NCBI RefSeq assembly: GCF_014885015.1
Contig: NZ_JABMIJ010000001.1
Location: 1 to 64,000 of the forward strand
Direction of reading: 5' to 3'
DNA length: 64,000 nucleotides
Source: Spirabiliibacterium falconis
GTDB lineage: Bacteria; Pseudomonadota; Gammaproteobacteria; Enterobacterales; Pasteurellaceae
This document shows, in pieces, positions 7,926 to 20,246 of this stretch (position 1 is the stretch's first letter; each line of letters begins with the position of its first letter). Below the pieces are notes generated by a model, which did no database searches, was not told the DNA's origin, and saw only the letters and a list, made by a program, of their open reading frames with translations. A program made the position numbers and the translations under genes.

Positions 7926-9374
7926 CTACTCAGCAAATTTTTGTTCGAGATATGCAATGGCTTTGCTTAGTCGTGTAAGAGTCCGCTCACGCCCGATGGC
8001 TTCAAGGGTAATATCTAATGATGGCGATTGCCCCGAACCTGTTGTTGCTACACGCAATGGCATTCCCACTTTCCCCATACCGAGTTCAAGCTCAGCAGCC
8101 GTTTGTTCAATGACATGATGAATAGGCACTGCTTGCCACTGTGAAAGTGCGGTTAGCTTTTCAAGTACCAATTTAAGCGGTGCAATTGCCCCAACTTTAA
8201 AGTGTTTTTTATCCGCAGCTTCATCGTAGTGATCGAAGTCTTGATAAAAATAGCGACTGGCAAGTGCCATCTCTTTTAATGTTTGACAACGCTCACCGAG
8301 CATCTCCACGATCGTTGTCAATTTTGGACCTTGTGTCGTGTCGATATGATGGTGTTGCATTTGCCATTCGAGAGCGTTGGCAACCTGCTCAACAGGCATT
8401 TCGCGAATATAGTGATGATTGAGCCATTTGAGTTTTTCGGTGTTGAATGCACTCGCCGAGCGACTAACGGAATGAAGATCGAAAAGATCGATCATTTCTT
8501 GTTGGCTGAAAATTTCTTGATCGCCATGCCCCCAGCCGAGTCGCACAAGGTAGTTGATCAACGCTTCTGGCAAAATGCCTTCATCACGGTACTCCATCAC
8601 ACTCACTGCGCCATGGCGTTTAGAGAGCTTTTTGCTGTCATCGCCCAAGATCATCGACACATGTGCATAGATAGGGATTGGTGCACCAAGTGCTTTGAGG
8701 ATATTAATTTGGCGTGGCGTGTTGTTGATATGATCTTCCCCACGCACTACATGGGTGATGCCCATATCCCAATCATCAATCACCACGCAAAAATTGTATG
8801 TTGGCGAACCGTCTGTACGGCGAATAATCAGATCATCAAGCTCACTATTGCTAATTTCAATCCGTCCACGGATTGCGTCGTCAAACACAACCGAGCCCTC
8901 TTGCGGGTTTTTAAAGCGCACCACGTGTGGCTCATCAGGGCTATGCTCGCTATGATCGTGTAAACAGTGACGGTCGTAGCGCGGTTTTTCTTTGTTGGCT
9001 TCTTGGCGCTCACGAAGCTCTTCAAGGCGCTCTTTTGAGCAGTAGCAACGGTAGGCGAGCCCTTGCTCAAGCATTTGATCGATCACGTCGTTATAGCGTT
9101 CAAAGCGTTTAGTTTGGTAATAAGGCCCGTGTTCCCAATTCAGCCCCAGCCACGCCATACTGTCTAAAATGGCATCGGTCGCTGCTTGGGTTGAGCGTTC
9201 GAGATCGGTGTCTTCAATACGCAATACAAACTCGCCTTGATTGTGGCGAGCGTAAAGCCAAGAGTAAAGTGCGGTTCGTGCACCGCCAACGTGTAAATAG
9301 CCTGTTGGGCTTGGGGCAAAGCGAGTGCGCACTTTTACAGCGGGATCTAGTGGAAAAAGGGGTTTCATTTCCAT
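7926..9374 (-). CDS. gltX: Glutamate--tRNA ligase
   Basis: 482 residues, close to the usual 470-480. Charges tRNA-Glu with glutamate in the cytoplasm. The class I signature appears as 'PTGYLHVGG' (residues 23-31, HIGH box) and '[11 protein letters not shown]' near residue 250 (KMSKS box). A zinc-type region '[13 protein letters not shown]' with 'RHCLHDH' lies near residues 108-142. The AAGG ribosome site precedes ATG at 9374. It is followed by a USS dyad and the tRNA-Ala gene. A housekeeping gene with no anomalies. Confidence 0.97.
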   Translation of the reverse strand: MEMKPLFPLDPAVKVRTRFAPSPTGYLHVGGARTALYSWLYARHNQGEFVLRIEDTDLERSTQAATDAILDSMAWLGLNWEHGPYYQTKRFERYNDVIDQMLEQGLAYRCYCSKERLEELRERQEANKEKPRYDRHCLHDHSEHSPDEPHVVRFKNPQEGSVVFDDAIRGRIEISNSELDDLIIRRTDGSPTYNFCVVIDDWDMGITHVVRGEDHINNTPRQINILKALGAPIPIYAHVSMILGDDSKKLSKRHGAVSVMEYRDEGILPEALINYLVRLGWGHGDQEIFSQQEMIDLFDLHSVSRSASAFNTEKLKWLNHHYIREMPVEQVANALEWQMQHHHIDTTQGPKLTTIVEMLGERCQTLKEMALASRYFYQDFDHYDEAADKKHFKVGAIAPLKLVLEKLTALSQWQAVPIHHVIEQTAAELELGMGKVGMPLRVATTGSGQSPSLDITLEAIGRERTLTRLSKAIAYLEQKFAE

Positions 9375-9505
9375 AATATAACCTTAAAATTCGATTCGTT
9401 AAGCAAATTACGGCTTATTGTACTCGGATGAGGCGGTGATGAATAGCAAAAATCAATGTTAGTGGCTATTTTTAAACCAGTTAAGCATAAAAAAAGAAAA
9501 AGTCG

Positions 9506-9533
9506 TTGACTGAAATACTGCGTCAATTATAAT
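9506..9533 (+). promoter_or_regulatory. Sigma-70 promoter of the tRNA-Val array
   Basis: TTGACT (9506-9511) and a perfect TATAAT (9528-9533) are 16 bases apart, followed by GCACC discriminator sequence 17 bases before the first tRNA. Confidence 0.75.
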
Positions 9534-9550
9534 GCACCTTCACAACAAGT

Positions 9551-9626
9551 GGGCGATTAGCTCAGTTGGGAGAGCACCTCCCTTACAAGGAGGGGGTCAC
9601 TGGTTCGAGCCCGGTATCGCCCACCA
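9551..9626 (+). tRNA. tRNA-Val(TAC), copy 1
   Basis: 76 nt with encoded CCA; anticodon loop CTTACAA (TAC). Acceptor stem starts GGGCGAT and ends ATCGCCC. The external inverted repeat CAACAAGTG (9543-9551) / CACTTGTTG (9639-9647) brackets it. Confidence 0.96.
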
Positions 9627-9657
9627 CTTTTTCAAAGTCACTTGTTGCGCAAGATAA

Positions 9658-9733
9658 GGGTGATTAGCTCAGTTGGGAGAGCACCTCCCTTACAAGGAGG
9701 GGGTCACTGGTTCGAGCCCGGTATCACCCACCA
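9658..9733 (+). tRNA. tRNA-Val(TAC), copy 2
   Basis: Identical to copy 1 except that the fourth acceptor pair is T-A instead of C-G (GGGTGAT/ATCACCC), a compensated change. Bracketed by CAAGATAAG (9650-9658) and CTTATCTTG (9734-9742). Confidence 0.96.
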
Positions 9734-9758
9734 CTTATCTTGTACCCAATAAATCAAG

Positions 9759-9834
9759 GGGTGATTAGCTCAGTTGGGAGAGCACCTCCCTTACAAGGAG
9801 GGGGTCACTGGTTCGAGCCCGGTATCACCCACCA
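9759..9834 (+). tRNA. tRNA-Val(TAC), copy 3
   Basis: Same T-A variant as copy 2. Bracketed by AAATCAAG (9751-9758) and CTTGATTT (9835-9842), a repeat different from those of its neighbours. Confidence 0.96.
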
Positions 9835-9851
9835 CTTGATTTCCGCATTGC

Positions 9852-9927
9852 GGGCGATTAGCTCAGTTGGGAGAGCACCTCCCTTACAAGGAGGGGGTCA
9901 CTGGTTCGAGCCCGGTATCGCCCACCA
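9852..9927 (+). tRNA. tRNA-Val(TAC), copy 4
   Basis: Identical to copy 1 with the C-G acceptor pair. Last of the array; no clear private inverted repeat around it. Confidence 0.96.
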
Positions 9928-9995
9928 TTATTTTTCATTGTAATTTCAGCCAAATTCATTAAAATCATGTTATTCATTTCTTACCGAGAAATATC

Positions 9996-11036
9996 ATGAA
10001 GTTACTTAATCGGTTGCATAAAACATGCACGCGAGTGCGCTTTTATCTCGGTCAAACCGCACTTTTGCTTTTTCCTCAGTGGTATTTCCAGCGGAAAGCA
10101 AACGCCCTGAAGCGTCAGTGGCAGACAATTCAATCTTCTGCTCCCACGCGAGCGACACAGATTTTAGCGCGGGTCAATTATTATAATAAACTCACACGTC
10201 CGTTTGATCTTTCTTGCAATCCAGCACGGGAGCAAATTTGTTCGTTTCGCCTTGCCGATAATGGTTCAACCTATTATCTGGACAGTAAGCCACTGTTGAA
10301 ACTGTTTTCACCGCACTTTTATTTTTTGCATGAATTTGGGGATGTAACACATGTTCCAACTGAGCCGAGTATTGTTAAAAGTCGTCCGATTATGAATACT
10401 ATGCTTAACCAACCAACCAACCAACCAACCAACCAACCAACCAACCAACCAACCAACAATGAAAATTCTGTTGTGTTAAAACTCGACAGTGTGCGTCATT
10501 TCTATGTGTATCCTGATAAAGTGCGGTTTGAAGACAAAAAGCCGATGCTGGTTTGGCGTGGTGCCTCACATCAGCCGCACCGTCAACGATTTCTTGAAAT
10601 GTTTCATGATCATCCATTGTGCGATGTGGGTTGCGTGCATAAACGTTCGTTAGCAACCCCTTATCATCGTGATTATTTAAGCATTGCTGAGCAATTGCAA
10701 TATCGTTATGTGTTGAGCATTGAAGGCAATGATGTGGCGACGAATTTGAAATGGATTATGGCATCCAACTCACTGTGTTTTATGGTTAAACCAGTGTATG
10801 AAACCTGGCTGATGGAAGGGCGGCTTGAGGCGGGCAAGCACTATGTTGAGCTGAAAAGTGACTATTCTGATTTAGCAGAAAAAATTGCCTTTTATAATGC
10901 CAATCCTGATAAAGCTAAAGCGATTATTGCGAATGCCAATGCGTGGATGGCGCAGTTTTTCGACAAACGCCAAGAGCAACTGGTGAGCTATTTGGTGCTA
11001 GAGAACTATTTTCAATTGCAAAATGTGATGAAATAG
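9996..11036 (+). CDS. GT90 (CAP10-like) glycosyltransferase, phase-variable
   Basis: 346 residues. The C-terminal two-thirds show the GT90/CAP10 pattern: 'KPMLVWRGASH' near residue 185, 'LQYRYVLSIEGNDVATNLKWIMASNS' region near 245, and 'KHYVELKSDYSDLAEKI' near 290. Such enzymes in Pasteurellaceae probably add a sugar to lipooligosaccharide or another surface glycan at the cytoplasmic face. Twelve CCAA units at 10407-10457 encode a (NQPT)n stretch, about residues 138-153. Twelve units keep the frame open; loss or gain of one unit would stop translation before the GT90 core, giving ON/OFF switching. Start ATG 9996 has only a weak GAG ribosome site. Confidence 0.8.
   Translation: MKLLNRLHKTCTRVRFYLGQTALLLFPQWYFQRKANALKRQWQTIQSSAPTRATQILARVNYYNKLTRPFDLSCNPAREQICSFRLADNGSTYYLDSKPLLKLFSPHFYFLHEFGDVTHVPTEPSIVKSRPIMNTMLNQPTNQPTNQPTNQPTNNENSVVLKLDSVRHFYVYPDKVRFEDKKPMLVWRGASHQPHRQRFLEMFHDHPLCDVGCVHKRSLATPYHRDYLSIAEQLQYRYVLSIEGNDVATNLKWIMASNSLCFMVKPVYETWLMEGRLEAGKHYVELKSDYSDLAEKIAFYNANPDKAKAIIANANAWMAQFFDKRQEQLVSYLVLENYFQLQNVMK
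10407..10457 (+). repeat. (CCAA)12 tetranucleotide tract
   Basis: Perfect period-4 tract of 51 bases, 12 CCAA units, within the GT90 coding sequence and currently in frame. The same repeat unit drives slipped-strand phase variation of Haemophilus surface genes. Confidence 0.97.
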
Positions 11037-11092
11037 GTCTCTTTTTTGTTGTTTTCTTAATCAAATGGGTGTAGTTTGAGCAGGAGATTATT

Positions 11093-11632
11093 GTGAATCC
11101 ATTAGGAGGCTCTATGCGCGGGTTACACACAACACCTTATTCATCTCGCCACTATGGTGTGGCAACATTAGCAGGTATCGTCGGCGGGATACTTTCTGCC
11201 ATGGTCAAATCAGGCTGTGAGGATATTTTGCCACCTCGTCCACCTGGTGCAGTGCCACCACCTATCGGTATTATCACGGATCTTGGGCTTTCGCCTGATT
11301 CGATGGTCTACACCTTCTCAGAGCAGGTCGTTAACTGGGGCGGCAATGGCATTCACTACCTCTTTTCCATTGTTATTGCCATACTTTATTGCTGCCTAGT
11401 TGAAGTGTACCCAAAAGTGAAAATGGCTTGTGGGGTAGTGTTTGGGCTAGTGGTTGCTGTGCTCGGCTTTCACACCATTGTGTTGCCTATTCTTGGGCTC
11501 ACAGCCCCCATCTGGCAATGGCCAGCGGACAGCTTGATTTCAGAACTGATCGGCACCCCGATTTGGATCATTGTGATCGAAATGGTACGCTATTACCTAC
11601 GCAGTCGCATTGTAGGCAATAGCATCAATTAA
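11093..11632 (+). CDS. YagU-like inner membrane protein (DUF1440)
   Basis: 179 residues from GTG 11093 (AGGAG upstream); ATG 11114 with an even better AGGAGG site is an equally plausible start and would give 172 residues. Four hydrophobic segments lie near residues 22-40, 86-104, 112-132 and 150-168. The pattern 'YGVATLAGIVGGILSAMVKSGCE', 'LPPRPP', 'SMVYTFSEQVVNWGG' and 'EVYPKVKMACG' matches E. coli YagU, a membrane protein linked to acid resistance. It converges on hisIE across a USS-dyad terminator. Confidence 0.85.
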   Translation: MNPLGGSMRGLHTTPYSSRHYGVATLAGIVGGILSAMVKSGCEDILPPRPPGAVPPPIGIITDLGLSPDSMVYTFSEQVVNWGGNGIHYLFSIVIAILYCCLVEVYPKVKMACGVVFGLVVAVLGFHTIVLPILGLTAPIWQWPADSLISELIGTPIWIIVIEMVRYYLRSRIVGNSIN

Positions 11633-11639
11633 TCACGCA

Positions 11640-11665
11640 ACCGCACTTTGATGTAAAAGTGCGGT
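11640..11665. terminator. Bidirectional USS-dyad terminator between yagU-like gene and hisIE
   Basis: ACCGCACTTT (11640-11649) and AAAGTGCGGT (11656-11665) pair around a six-base loop between convergent genes. Confidence 0.65.
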
Positions 11666-11686
11666 CTGGCATGCACAAAGCAGCGG

Positions 11687-12301
11687 TTATTTATGCCGCG
11701 CTTTCAGTTTGCCAATCACATCCGCCCAGCTTAAGTTGGCGTCTTGCAGCAACACGGTTAAGTGATAGGCTAAATCTGCGGCTTCACTAATTGTTTCTTC
11801 GCGATCTTTCACAGTGGCGGCAAGGGCGGTTTCCACCCCTTCTTCGCCTACTTTTTGCGCAATGCGTTTGGTGCCTTTCGCATAAAGTTGTGCGGTATAA
11901 GAACTTTGTGGATCGGCAGTTTTACGTTCACTGAGAAGGCGTTCGAGTTTAGCGAAGAAGACCCAGTTGAGTGCGTCGCTTTCAGCAAATTGGTGAAAGC
12001 AACTTTCTGCCCCCGTATGACAGGTTTCTCCGATGGGGTTTGCGATGATTAATAGCGTATCATTATCACAATCCACACTCATATCCACCACATTCAGAAA
12101 ATGCCCTGAAGTTTCGCCTTTTGTCCACAACCGTTGTTTGGTACGTGAAAAAAACGTGACTTTTTTCTCAGCCAACGTTTTTTCCAGTGCCTCTGGATTC
12201 ATATAGCCGAGCATTAGCACTTCACTGGTGACCGCACTTTGCACAATCACGGGCAGCAGCCCATCTACTTTTTGCCAATTGATTTCAGGCAATGTTGTCA
12301 T
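11687..12301 (-). CDS. hisI: Bifunctional phosphoribosyl-AMP cyclohydrolase / phosphoribosyl-ATP diphosphatase
   Basis: 204 residues, normal length for the HisIE fusion. Catalyses steps 2 and 3 of histidine synthesis. The N-terminal HisI half has '[14 protein letters not shown]' and the metal-binding 'DCDNDTLL' and 'CHTGAESCF'; the C-terminal HisE half has '[13 protein letters not shown]' near residue 150. Last gene of the his operon, 14 bases after hisF. Confidence 0.97.
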   Translation of the reverse strand: MTTLPEINWQKVDGLLPVIVQSAVTSEVLMLGYMNPEALEKTLAEKKVTFFSRTKQRLWTKGETSGHFLNVVDMSVDCDNDTLLIIANPIGETCHTGAESCFHQFAESDALNWVFFAKLERLLSERKTADPQSSYTAQLYAKGTKRIAQKVGEEGVETALAATVKDREETISEAADLAYHLTVLLQDANLSWADVIGKLKARHK

Positions 12302-12315
12302 AATAACCTTCCTGT

Positions 12316-14351
<2,036 letters not shown>

Positions 14352-14355
<4 letters not shown>

Positions 14356-14945
14356 ACCTTCTCCACAAAATTGCGTAGTAATTGTGCCCCGGCTTTTCCT
14401 GAGCGTTCGGGGTGGAACTGCACGCCGTAGAAATTACCCTGTCCAATGGCGGCGGAGAACGGTTCGCCGTAGTCGCAGGTGGCAATGGTGTGTTTATTTG
14501 GGCGCACGGCAAAGCTGTGGACAAAATAGAAGTAGCTGTCTTGCGCTAGGCCGTCAAATAGCGGATGATCCGCCTCAAACCGCACTTTATTCCAACCCAT
14601 ATGCGGCAGTGGTAATCCATAATCGGGCAGTTTTTCGGTTTGTCCGCCAATCACGCCCAGTGCTGCCACATTGCCCTCCACTGAGAAATCTGTCATCAGC
14701 TGCATGCCAAGGCAAATGCCCAGCACAGGTTGGGTGAGAGATTGGATGGTGTCAATCAAATCGCGATCGCGCAAATTCGCCATCGCTGCATTTGCTGTGC
14801 CCACGCCTGGCAATAACAATTTATCCGCTGAACGGATCGCATTTAAATCATGGCTAATCTCTGCCGCAATCCCTAAGCGATCAAACGCAAATTTAACAGA
14901 AGACAGGTTCGCACAACCTGTGTCGATGATAATGAGTTTGGTCAT
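14352..14945 (-). CDS. hisH: Imidazole glycerol phosphate synthase, glutamine amidotransferase subunit
   Basis: 197 residues from ATG 14945, chosen because AGAGGAAAT precedes it; a frame-matched ATG 15 bases upstream has no such site. Class I amidotransferase: nucleophile Cys in 'PVLGICLGMQLM' near residue 77 and the His/Glu pair in 'GVQFHPERSG' near residue 180. Produces ammonia for HisF. Confidence 0.97.
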
Positions 14946-14952
14946 ATTTCCT

Positions 14953-15783
14953 CTATGCAATTATTTGAATAATAGCGATTAAAATACCAATAATCACAAA
15001 TGCTAAATTCCACTTTTCTTGTTTGTTTTGTTTCTCTTTTTCTTCAACTCTGCGCCTACTGTCGGCATCTAAATGTAAAATATAGTGAACATTGGCTAAT
15101 TGTGTTAATAACTCTTGTGCAGACTGACTAACTTCGAGGGCATTATCAAAAACCTTCCAACATTCACATAAACTTGGATTTTTCATTAAAACAGGTTGAT
15201 GAAAAAACAATATTGCATTGAATTTTGTCGCTTCAATATAGAGTTGATTTAATTCCTCTATATTACAATTTTTACTATTAATTTCTTGTGCAAGCCGATC
15301 AGCAATACATTCAATTGCGCCTAGATAAGCATAGGCGAGAGCCTGCAAAAGCAGTTGTCTTTTAAAATGATCTTTTTGTCCATCAATATGAGAGTAGAAG
15401 CAAAAACCACGCCCATCAATATATGCTCGATGTGACGGATAAGAGATGAAATCATTACTTTTTATGGCTTTTGAGCCTCGAATTTCTTTTGATAATAATG
15501 CTGCTTCATTGTCGTCGAACTGAGATTGAATTAATATACTTGCTTTGGATAATTCAAAAGCATGAACGGGTGGTGTGCTAGAATGTTCTGTAATAATTAT
15601 ATTCTGCTCATAGTTTTTTCCAACAAAGAATTTAAGAAAAAAGTTGCCTTGTTCATCCGTTTTAAATTGACAGTTATCAAGCAAGATTTGTCGCAGAAAG
15701 CCGATTCTACCGCCTATATTGAGATCTTGGTAGCCTGACATATCCTGTGGCGAAAATGTCTTAAAAAGCTGATATGTTTGCAC
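14953..15783 (-). CDS. Unknown tail-anchored protein inside the his operon
   Basis: 276 residues from GTG 15783, which has a strong GGAGGTG site; a TTG 21 bases upstream is in frame but sits in a USS dyad. I do not recognise a family. The N-terminal half is mixed alpha/beta, the middle ('FKRQLLLQALAYAYLGAIECIADRL', region near residue 150) is helical, and a basic-acidic coil 'SRRRVEEKEKQNKQEKW' leads into a C-terminal membrane helix (last 18 residues). It is more AT-rich than neighbouring his genes and lies between hisB and hisH, so it may be a late insertion using the operon's transcription. Confidence 0.75.
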   Translation of the reverse strand: MQTYQLFKTFSPQDMSGYQDLNIGGRIGFLRQILLDNCQFKTDEQGNFFLKFFVGKNYEQNIIITEHSSTPPVHAFELSKASILIQSQFDDNEAALLSKEIRGSKAIKSNDFISYPSHRAYIDGRGFCFYSHIDGQKDHFKRQLLLQALAYAYLGAIECIADRLAQEINSKNCNIEELNQLYIEATKFNAILFFHQPVLMKNPSLCECWKVFDNALEVSQSAQELLTQLANVHYILHLDADSRRRVEEKEKQNKQEKWNLAFVIIGILIAIIQIIA

Positions 15784-15802
15784 TATTTCACCTCCGTTAA
15801 TC

Positions 15803-15823
15803 AAGTGCGGTCAAACCGCACTT
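15803..15823. repeat. USS inverted pair between hisB and the inserted gene
   Basis: AAGTGCGGT and ACCGCACTT with a three-base loop, just downstream of the hisB stop. No T-run follows, so it may only weaken transcription. Confidence 0.55.
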
Positions 15824-15828
15824 TGCTA

Positions 15829-16923
15829 TTACAATACCCCTTTTGAACTCGGCAGTACGTCGCTTTCCACTTTAAAGGCTTGCCGCAAGGTGCGGCCGAA
15901 GCATTTGAAGAGGGCTTCCACTTGATGGTGGGCATTTTTGCCTTTGACTTTTAAATGTAAGGTGCAGGCGAGCGCGTAGGTGAGCGACATGAAAAAGTGC
16001 TCTACCATCTCGGTGCTGAAATCGCCGACTTTATCGCGGGTAAATTTGGCTTTGAATTTCAGGTAGGGGCGACCTGATAAATCCAGTGAACATTGTGCTT
16101 CGCATTCGTCCATCGGTAGCACAAAGCCAAAGCGGGCAATGCCACGTTTGTCGCCAAGAGCTTGTTTGAGTGCTTCGCCAAGGGCAAGTGCGGTGTCTTC
16201 GATGGTGTGGTGATCGTCAATGTGCAAATCGCCTTTCACTGTTACATTCATTCTAAAACCGCCGTGGGTGGCAATTTGGTCGAGCATGTGATCGAAAAAG
16301 CCCAGCCCCGTTGCGATGTTGTTCACACCGGTTTCATCAAGCCACACTTCCACGTGGATGTCGGTTTCTTTGGTGGTTCGGATTACGCTGGCGTGGCGTG
16401 GTTTGTGGTCTTTATAGACTTTTTTCTCCGCCAAGATTTTTTCTGCGATCAGTTCCCAAGGTAATTTCTCAGGGTGATATTGTAGACCTGTGATGCCTAA
16501 ATTGTCTGCCAGTTGCAAATCCGTTTCGCGATCGCCAATCACAAAGCTATGGGCAGGGTCGAACAGTTTTTTATCAATGTATTTTTTCAACAATTTGGTT
16601 TTCGGCTTGCGGCAATCGCAGTTATCTTCGCTCTTGTGTGGGCAGATGAGAATATCGTCAAAGGTGATACCTTGGGAGCGAAAAATTTCTAACATCGTGT
16701 TGTGTGGTGCGTCAAAATCTGCCTGAGGGAAAGCGTCAGTGCCTAAACCGTCTTGATTGCTGACCATCACAAAACGGTAGCCTTTGTCCTTGAGTTTTAA
16801 CAATGCCGGGATCACATTCGGCTCAAGTTTTAATTTTTCGAGGCTGTCGATTTGAAAATCGGTTTTCGGCTCGTCAATCAGCGTGCCGTCACGGTCGATA
16901 AAAAGAATGTTTTGTTGTGTCAT
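15829..16923 (-). CDS. hisB: Bifunctional histidinol-phosphatase / imidazoleglycerol-phosphate dehydratase
   Basis: 364 residues, slightly over E. coli HisB (355). The N-terminal HAD phosphatase has 'FIDRDGTL' (residues 8-15), 'VSNQDGLG' and a zinc site '[14 protein letters not shown]'. The C-terminal dehydratase starts near residue 178 with '[16 protein letters not shown]' and has '[14 protein letters not shown]' and '[17 protein letters not shown]'. Catalyses steps 6 and 8 of the pathway. Confidence 0.98.
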   Translation of the reverse strand: MTQQNILFIDRDGTLIDEPKTDFQIDSLEKLKLEPNVIPALLKLKDKGYRFVMVSNQDGLGTDAFPQADFDAPHNTMLEIFRSQGITFDDILICPHKSEDNCDCRKPKTKLLKKYIDKKLFDPAHSFVIGDRETDLQLADNLGITGLQYHPEKLPWELIAEKILAEKKVYKDHKPRHASVIRTTKETDIHVEVWLDETGVNNIATGLGFFDHMLDQIATHGGFRMNVTVKGDLHIDDHHTIEDTALALGEALKQALGDKRGIARFGFVLPMDECEAQCSLDLSGRPYLKFKAKFTRDKVGDFSTEMVEHFFMSLTYALACTLHLKVKGKNAHHQVEALFKCFGRTLRQAFKVESDVLPSSKGVL

Positions 16924-16932
16924 AATGTGTCC

Positions 16933-17997
16933 TTAGCGTTGTGCAAATGTATTAATCGCCGCCAGTGTGCGTGCGTTTTCATCTTGGGAGCCGATGGTCA
17001 TGCGAATGCAATTTTCGAGCATGAATTGGCTGTGTTGATTACGTAAAATAATGCCATTGTGCCAGAGATAATCAAATAGGGCTTGCCCGTCTTTGGCTCG
17101 GAACAGCACATAGTTAGTGGCACTATCAAATACGTGTTCAATAATCGGACAGTTTTGCAAGGCGTTGATGACGAAAGTGCGGTTGTCGATCACCTCTTGC
17201 ACGCGTACACGCATTGCGTTTATCCCTTCATCGCTCAGGGCTTGTTCGGCGATGTCGCTTACTGGCACAGGGATGGGGTAAGGGGCAATTACTTTTTGTA
17301 ACACCTCAATAAGTGCTGGGTTTGCCAGTGTGAAGCCGCAGCGAAGTCCTGCCAGCGCAAAGGCTTTGGACAATGTGCGGATAATCGCCAAGTGTGGGTA
17401 GCGTGGCAAAAGTGCGGTTACGCTGTGTTCTGGACAAAATTCAATATACGCCTCGTCCACCACCACGATAGCACGCTCGGCGGTCATGTCTAAAAGTGCG
17501 GTCAGATCATCACGGTTAAGCAACGTACCCGTTGGGTTGTTCGGTGAGCAGACAAAAATGACTTTCACGCCGTCAAGGTTTTGCTCAATTTGGGCTAAAT
17601 CGAGCTGAAAATTCTCCTTTAGCGGCACGGATTTGAGCGAGACACCGCAAGTTTCGCTGCTAACAGAATACATGCCATACGTCGGCGGACAGTACATTAC
17701 CGCATCGTGTTCTGGCTCACAAAATGCACGAATAATCAGCTCGATCGCCTCATCACCGCCACGGCTGACCAACACATTTTCAGGTGTCAGCCCTGCATAG
17801 CGGGCATAGCGTGCGATAAGGGTTTCAGGTTGTGCTTCGGGGTAGCGATGAAAAGTGCGGTTTTTCAGTTGAATATCAGGCGAGCTGTGGTATTCATTAG
17901 CGTTAAGCCAAATATCGCCATTGCCCCCTAAACGCCGCGCGGATTGATACGGTGTGAGAATTTGAATATTTTTACGAGCAAGAGCATTGATGTTCAT
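16933..17997 (-). CDS. hisC: Histidinol-phosphate aminotransferase
   Basis: 354 residues, usual length. A PLP fold-type I enzyme: '[15 protein letters not shown]' near residue 80, 'PNNPTGTLL' near 156, and the Schiff-base Lys in '[15 protein letters not shown]' near residue 213. Converts imidazole acetol phosphate and glutamate to histidinol phosphate. Eight bases after hisD. Confidence 0.98.
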   Translation of the reverse strand: MNINALARKNIQILTPYQSARRLGGNGDIWLNANEYHSSPDIQLKNRTFHRYPEAQPETLIARYARYAGLTPENVLVSRGGDEAIELIIRAFCEPEHDAVMYCPPTYGMYSVSSETCGVSLKSVPLKENFQLDLAQIEQNLDGVKVIFVCSPNNPTGTLLNRDDLTALLDMTAERAIVVVDEAYIEFCPEHSVTALLPRYPHLAIIRTLSKAFALAGLRCGFTLANPALIEVLQKVIAPYPIPVPVSDIAEQALSDEGINAMRVRVQEVIDNRTFVINALQNCPIIEHVFDSATNYVLFRAKDGQALFDYLWHNGIILRNQHSQFMLENCIRMTIGSQDENARTLAAINTFAQR

Positions 17998-18005
17998 AAG
18001 AAATC

Positions 18006-19298
18006 CTATTTATCTTTTAATGATTTTAAGCGAATGCTCACGGCATTTTTGTGCGCCTCAAGCTGTTCGGCACTGGCCATGAGTTCCACTGTTTTGGCTA
18101 AATCTTTAAACCCTTGTGGTGTGAGTTCTTGCACGGTCATGCGTTTAGAAAAATCCGCTAAGCCTAAACTGGAGCTGGTGCGTGAATAACCATAGGTTGG
18201 CAGCACGTGGTTGGTGCCGCTGGCATAATCGCCCATGCTTTCAGGGGAATAGGCACCTAAGAAAATTGAGCCTGCGTTATCTAATAGTGGCAAGAGGTTG
18301 CGTGCGTTGTCAATTTGTACGATTAAGTGTTCGGGTGCGTAAGCATTGCTGATCTCCACACATTGGGCGAGATCGCTTGCGATAATGGTACGGCTATGTT
18401 CAAGTGCTTTACGTGCTGTTTCTGCACGCGGTAATGTGGAGAGCTGGCTTTCTAGTGCTAAATCCACTTCGAGTGCGAAACTTTCACTGGTGGTAACTAG
18501 CATGACTTGCGAATCTGCGCCGTGTTCAGCTTGAGAAAGTAAATCTGAGGCGACAAAATCGGGGTCGGCCATGTCATCGGCAATGACTAACACCTCAGAT
18601 GGCCCCGCTTGCATATCAATTGCGGCACCGCCTGGCATTTGGCTGACTTGGCGTTTTGCTTCGGTTACATAAGCATTGCCAGGGCCGAAAATTTTATCCA
18701 CTTTCGCCACGCTTTCCGTGCCAAATGCCATGGCGACAATTGCTTGTGCACCACCCACAGCATACACCGTTTCAACGCCGCAGAGTTTGGCACAATAGAG
18801 AATTTCATCGGCAATAGGTGGAGGCGAGCAGAGCACGATTTTTTGACAACCTGCAATTTTGGCTGGAATCGCCAGCATGAGCACAGTGGAAAAGAGCGGT
18901 GCACTACCACCAGGAATATAAAGACCTACTCGATTTATTGGGCGTGTTAGCACCTGACAACGCACGCCAGCTTGGGTCTCGACATCAACGGTGGGCATCG
19001 TTTGTGCTTGATGAAACGTGCGAATATTATCATACGCATTTTGAATAGCGGCTTTTAATTCAACGCTGACACGTTCGCACGCAGCATCAATGTCAGACTG
19101 GCTGACAATGACACTTTCCAGCAATTCTTTGTCGAATTTTTCAGTTAAGGAGAGTAATGCTTTATCGCCTTGCTCTCGTACTAACGCCATGATTGTGCCA
19201 ACCGCACTTTGGATATTACTGGAGGCGGACATGGCAGGGCGAATCAGTGCGTCTTGCTGTTCTGCTTTATTGAGTTCATTCCATTTTAAAATTTGCAT
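18006..19298 (-). CDS. hisD: Histidinol dehydrogenase
   Basis: 430 residues, usual length. '[22 protein letters not shown]' region near residue 128, '[14 protein letters not shown]' near 203 and '[14 protein letters not shown]' near 358 are HisD signatures with zinc ligands. Two-step NAD-dependent oxidation of histidinol to histidine. Three bases after hisG. Confidence 0.98.
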   Translation of the reverse strand: MQILKWNELNKAEQQDALIRPAMSASSNIQSAVGTIMALVREQGDKALLSLTEKFDKELLESVIVSQSDIDAACERVSVELKAAIQNAYDNIRTFHQAQTMPTVDVETQAGVRCQVLTRPINRVGLYIPGGSAPLFSTVLMLAIPAKIAGCQKIVLCSPPPIADEILYCAKLCGVETVYAVGGAQAIVAMAFGTESVAKVDKIFGPGNAYVTEAKRQVSQMPGGAAIDMQAGPSEVLVIADDMADPDFVASDLLSQAEHGADSQVMLVTTSESFALEVDLALESQLSTLPRAETARKALEHSRTIIASDLAQCVEISNAYAPEHLIVQIDNARNLLPLLDNAGSIFLGAYSPESMGDYASGTNHVLPTYGYSRTSSSLGLADFSKRMTVQELTPQGFKDLAKTVELMASAEQLEAHKNAVSIRLKSLKDK

Positions 19299-19301
19299 GA
19301 T

Positions 19302-20201
19302 TTACTCCATCATTTTTTCAATTGGCAATACCAGAATTGAACTTGCGCCGATATTTTTTAACTGCTCCATCGTTTCCCAAAATAACGTTTCTTGGCTTAC
19401 CATATGCAGTGCTACACGTTCGTCGTCGTGCGCAAGCGGGATAATCGTTGGGTTTTCTACGCCAGGTAATAATGCTACTACCTCTTCTAACCGCACTTTG
19501 GGTGCATGTAGCATAATGTATTTGGATTCACGCGCTTGAATGACCCCTTGCATACGGGTGAGGAGTTTATCCACCAGTGCTTGCTTTTCGCCTTCTAGCG
19601 TGCCATCGCGTTGAATTAGGCAGGCTTTGGAACGATAAATGACCTCTACCTCACGCAACCCATTGGCTTCTAATGTTGCTCCTGTGGAGACCAAATCACA
19701 AATGGCATCAGCCAACCCTGCACGAGGCGCAACTTCAACAGAGCCATTGAGCAAGCAACTTTTGAATGTGATGTTTTGCTCTGCCATAAAGCGTTTAAGC
19801 AGTTGTGGATAAGAGGTGGCGATACGCATATTGTTTAGGGATTTTTCGCCATTGTATTGTGCATCATTAGGTACGGCTAGCGATAAGCGACAATCACCAA
19901 AGTCAAGACGGCGTAGCATGTGGTATTTCACGTCTTCACCCGAATTTAAGCGAGTCAGCTCCTCTTCTTCTAATACATTCTCACCGATAATGCCAAGGTC
20001 AACTACGCCATCAAATACAAGCCCTGGAATATCGTCATCGCGTACCCGCAGAATATCAATGGGCATATTTTCGGCATAGGCAATCAGGCGTTGCTCATTG
20101 AGGTTGATTTTTACCCCGCAACGTTTTAATAACTCTTGCGAGTCGCGGCTTAGACGACCTGATTTTTGCATCGCAATGCGTAAACGTTTTTTGTCTGACA
20201 T
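19302..20201 (-). CDS. hisG: ATP phosphoribosyltransferase
   Basis: 299 residues from ATG 20201, the length of E. coli HisG; GAAAGG precedes this ATG, while an in-frame ATG 27 bases upstream adds residues absent from the family. '[12 protein letters not shown]' at the N-terminus and the PRPP loop '[14 protein letters not shown]' near residue 170 are visible. Long, feedback-inhibited form (C-terminal ACT-like part). Catalyses the first step of histidine synthesis. Confidence 0.98.
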   Translation of the reverse strand: MSDKKRLRIAMQKSGRLSRDSQELLKRCGVKINLNEQRLIAYAENMPIDILRVRDDDIPGLVFDGVVDLGIIGENVLEEEELTRLNSGEDVKYHMLRRLDFGDCRLSLAVPNDAQYNGEKSLNNMRIATSYPQLLKRFMAEQNITFKSCLLNGSVEVAPRAGLADAICDLVSTGATLEANGLREVEVIYRSKACLIQRDGTLEGEKQALVDKLLTRMQGVIQARESKYIMLHAPKVRLEEVVALLPGVENPTIIPLAHDDERVALHMVSQETLFWETMEQLKNIGASSILVLPIEKMME

Positions 20202-20246
20202 CGTATTATCCTTTCTTTTATCATTCATTTAAAATTAGCAAAAATA

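Noticed and set aside
9551-9927. CRISPR-like tandem repeat pattern
   Set aside because: The repeated units are four tRNA-Val genes; no CRISPR array was seen in the window.
10405-10656. Minus-strand frame ending in repeated WLVG
   Set aside because: Antisense reading of the CCAA tract in the GT90 gene.
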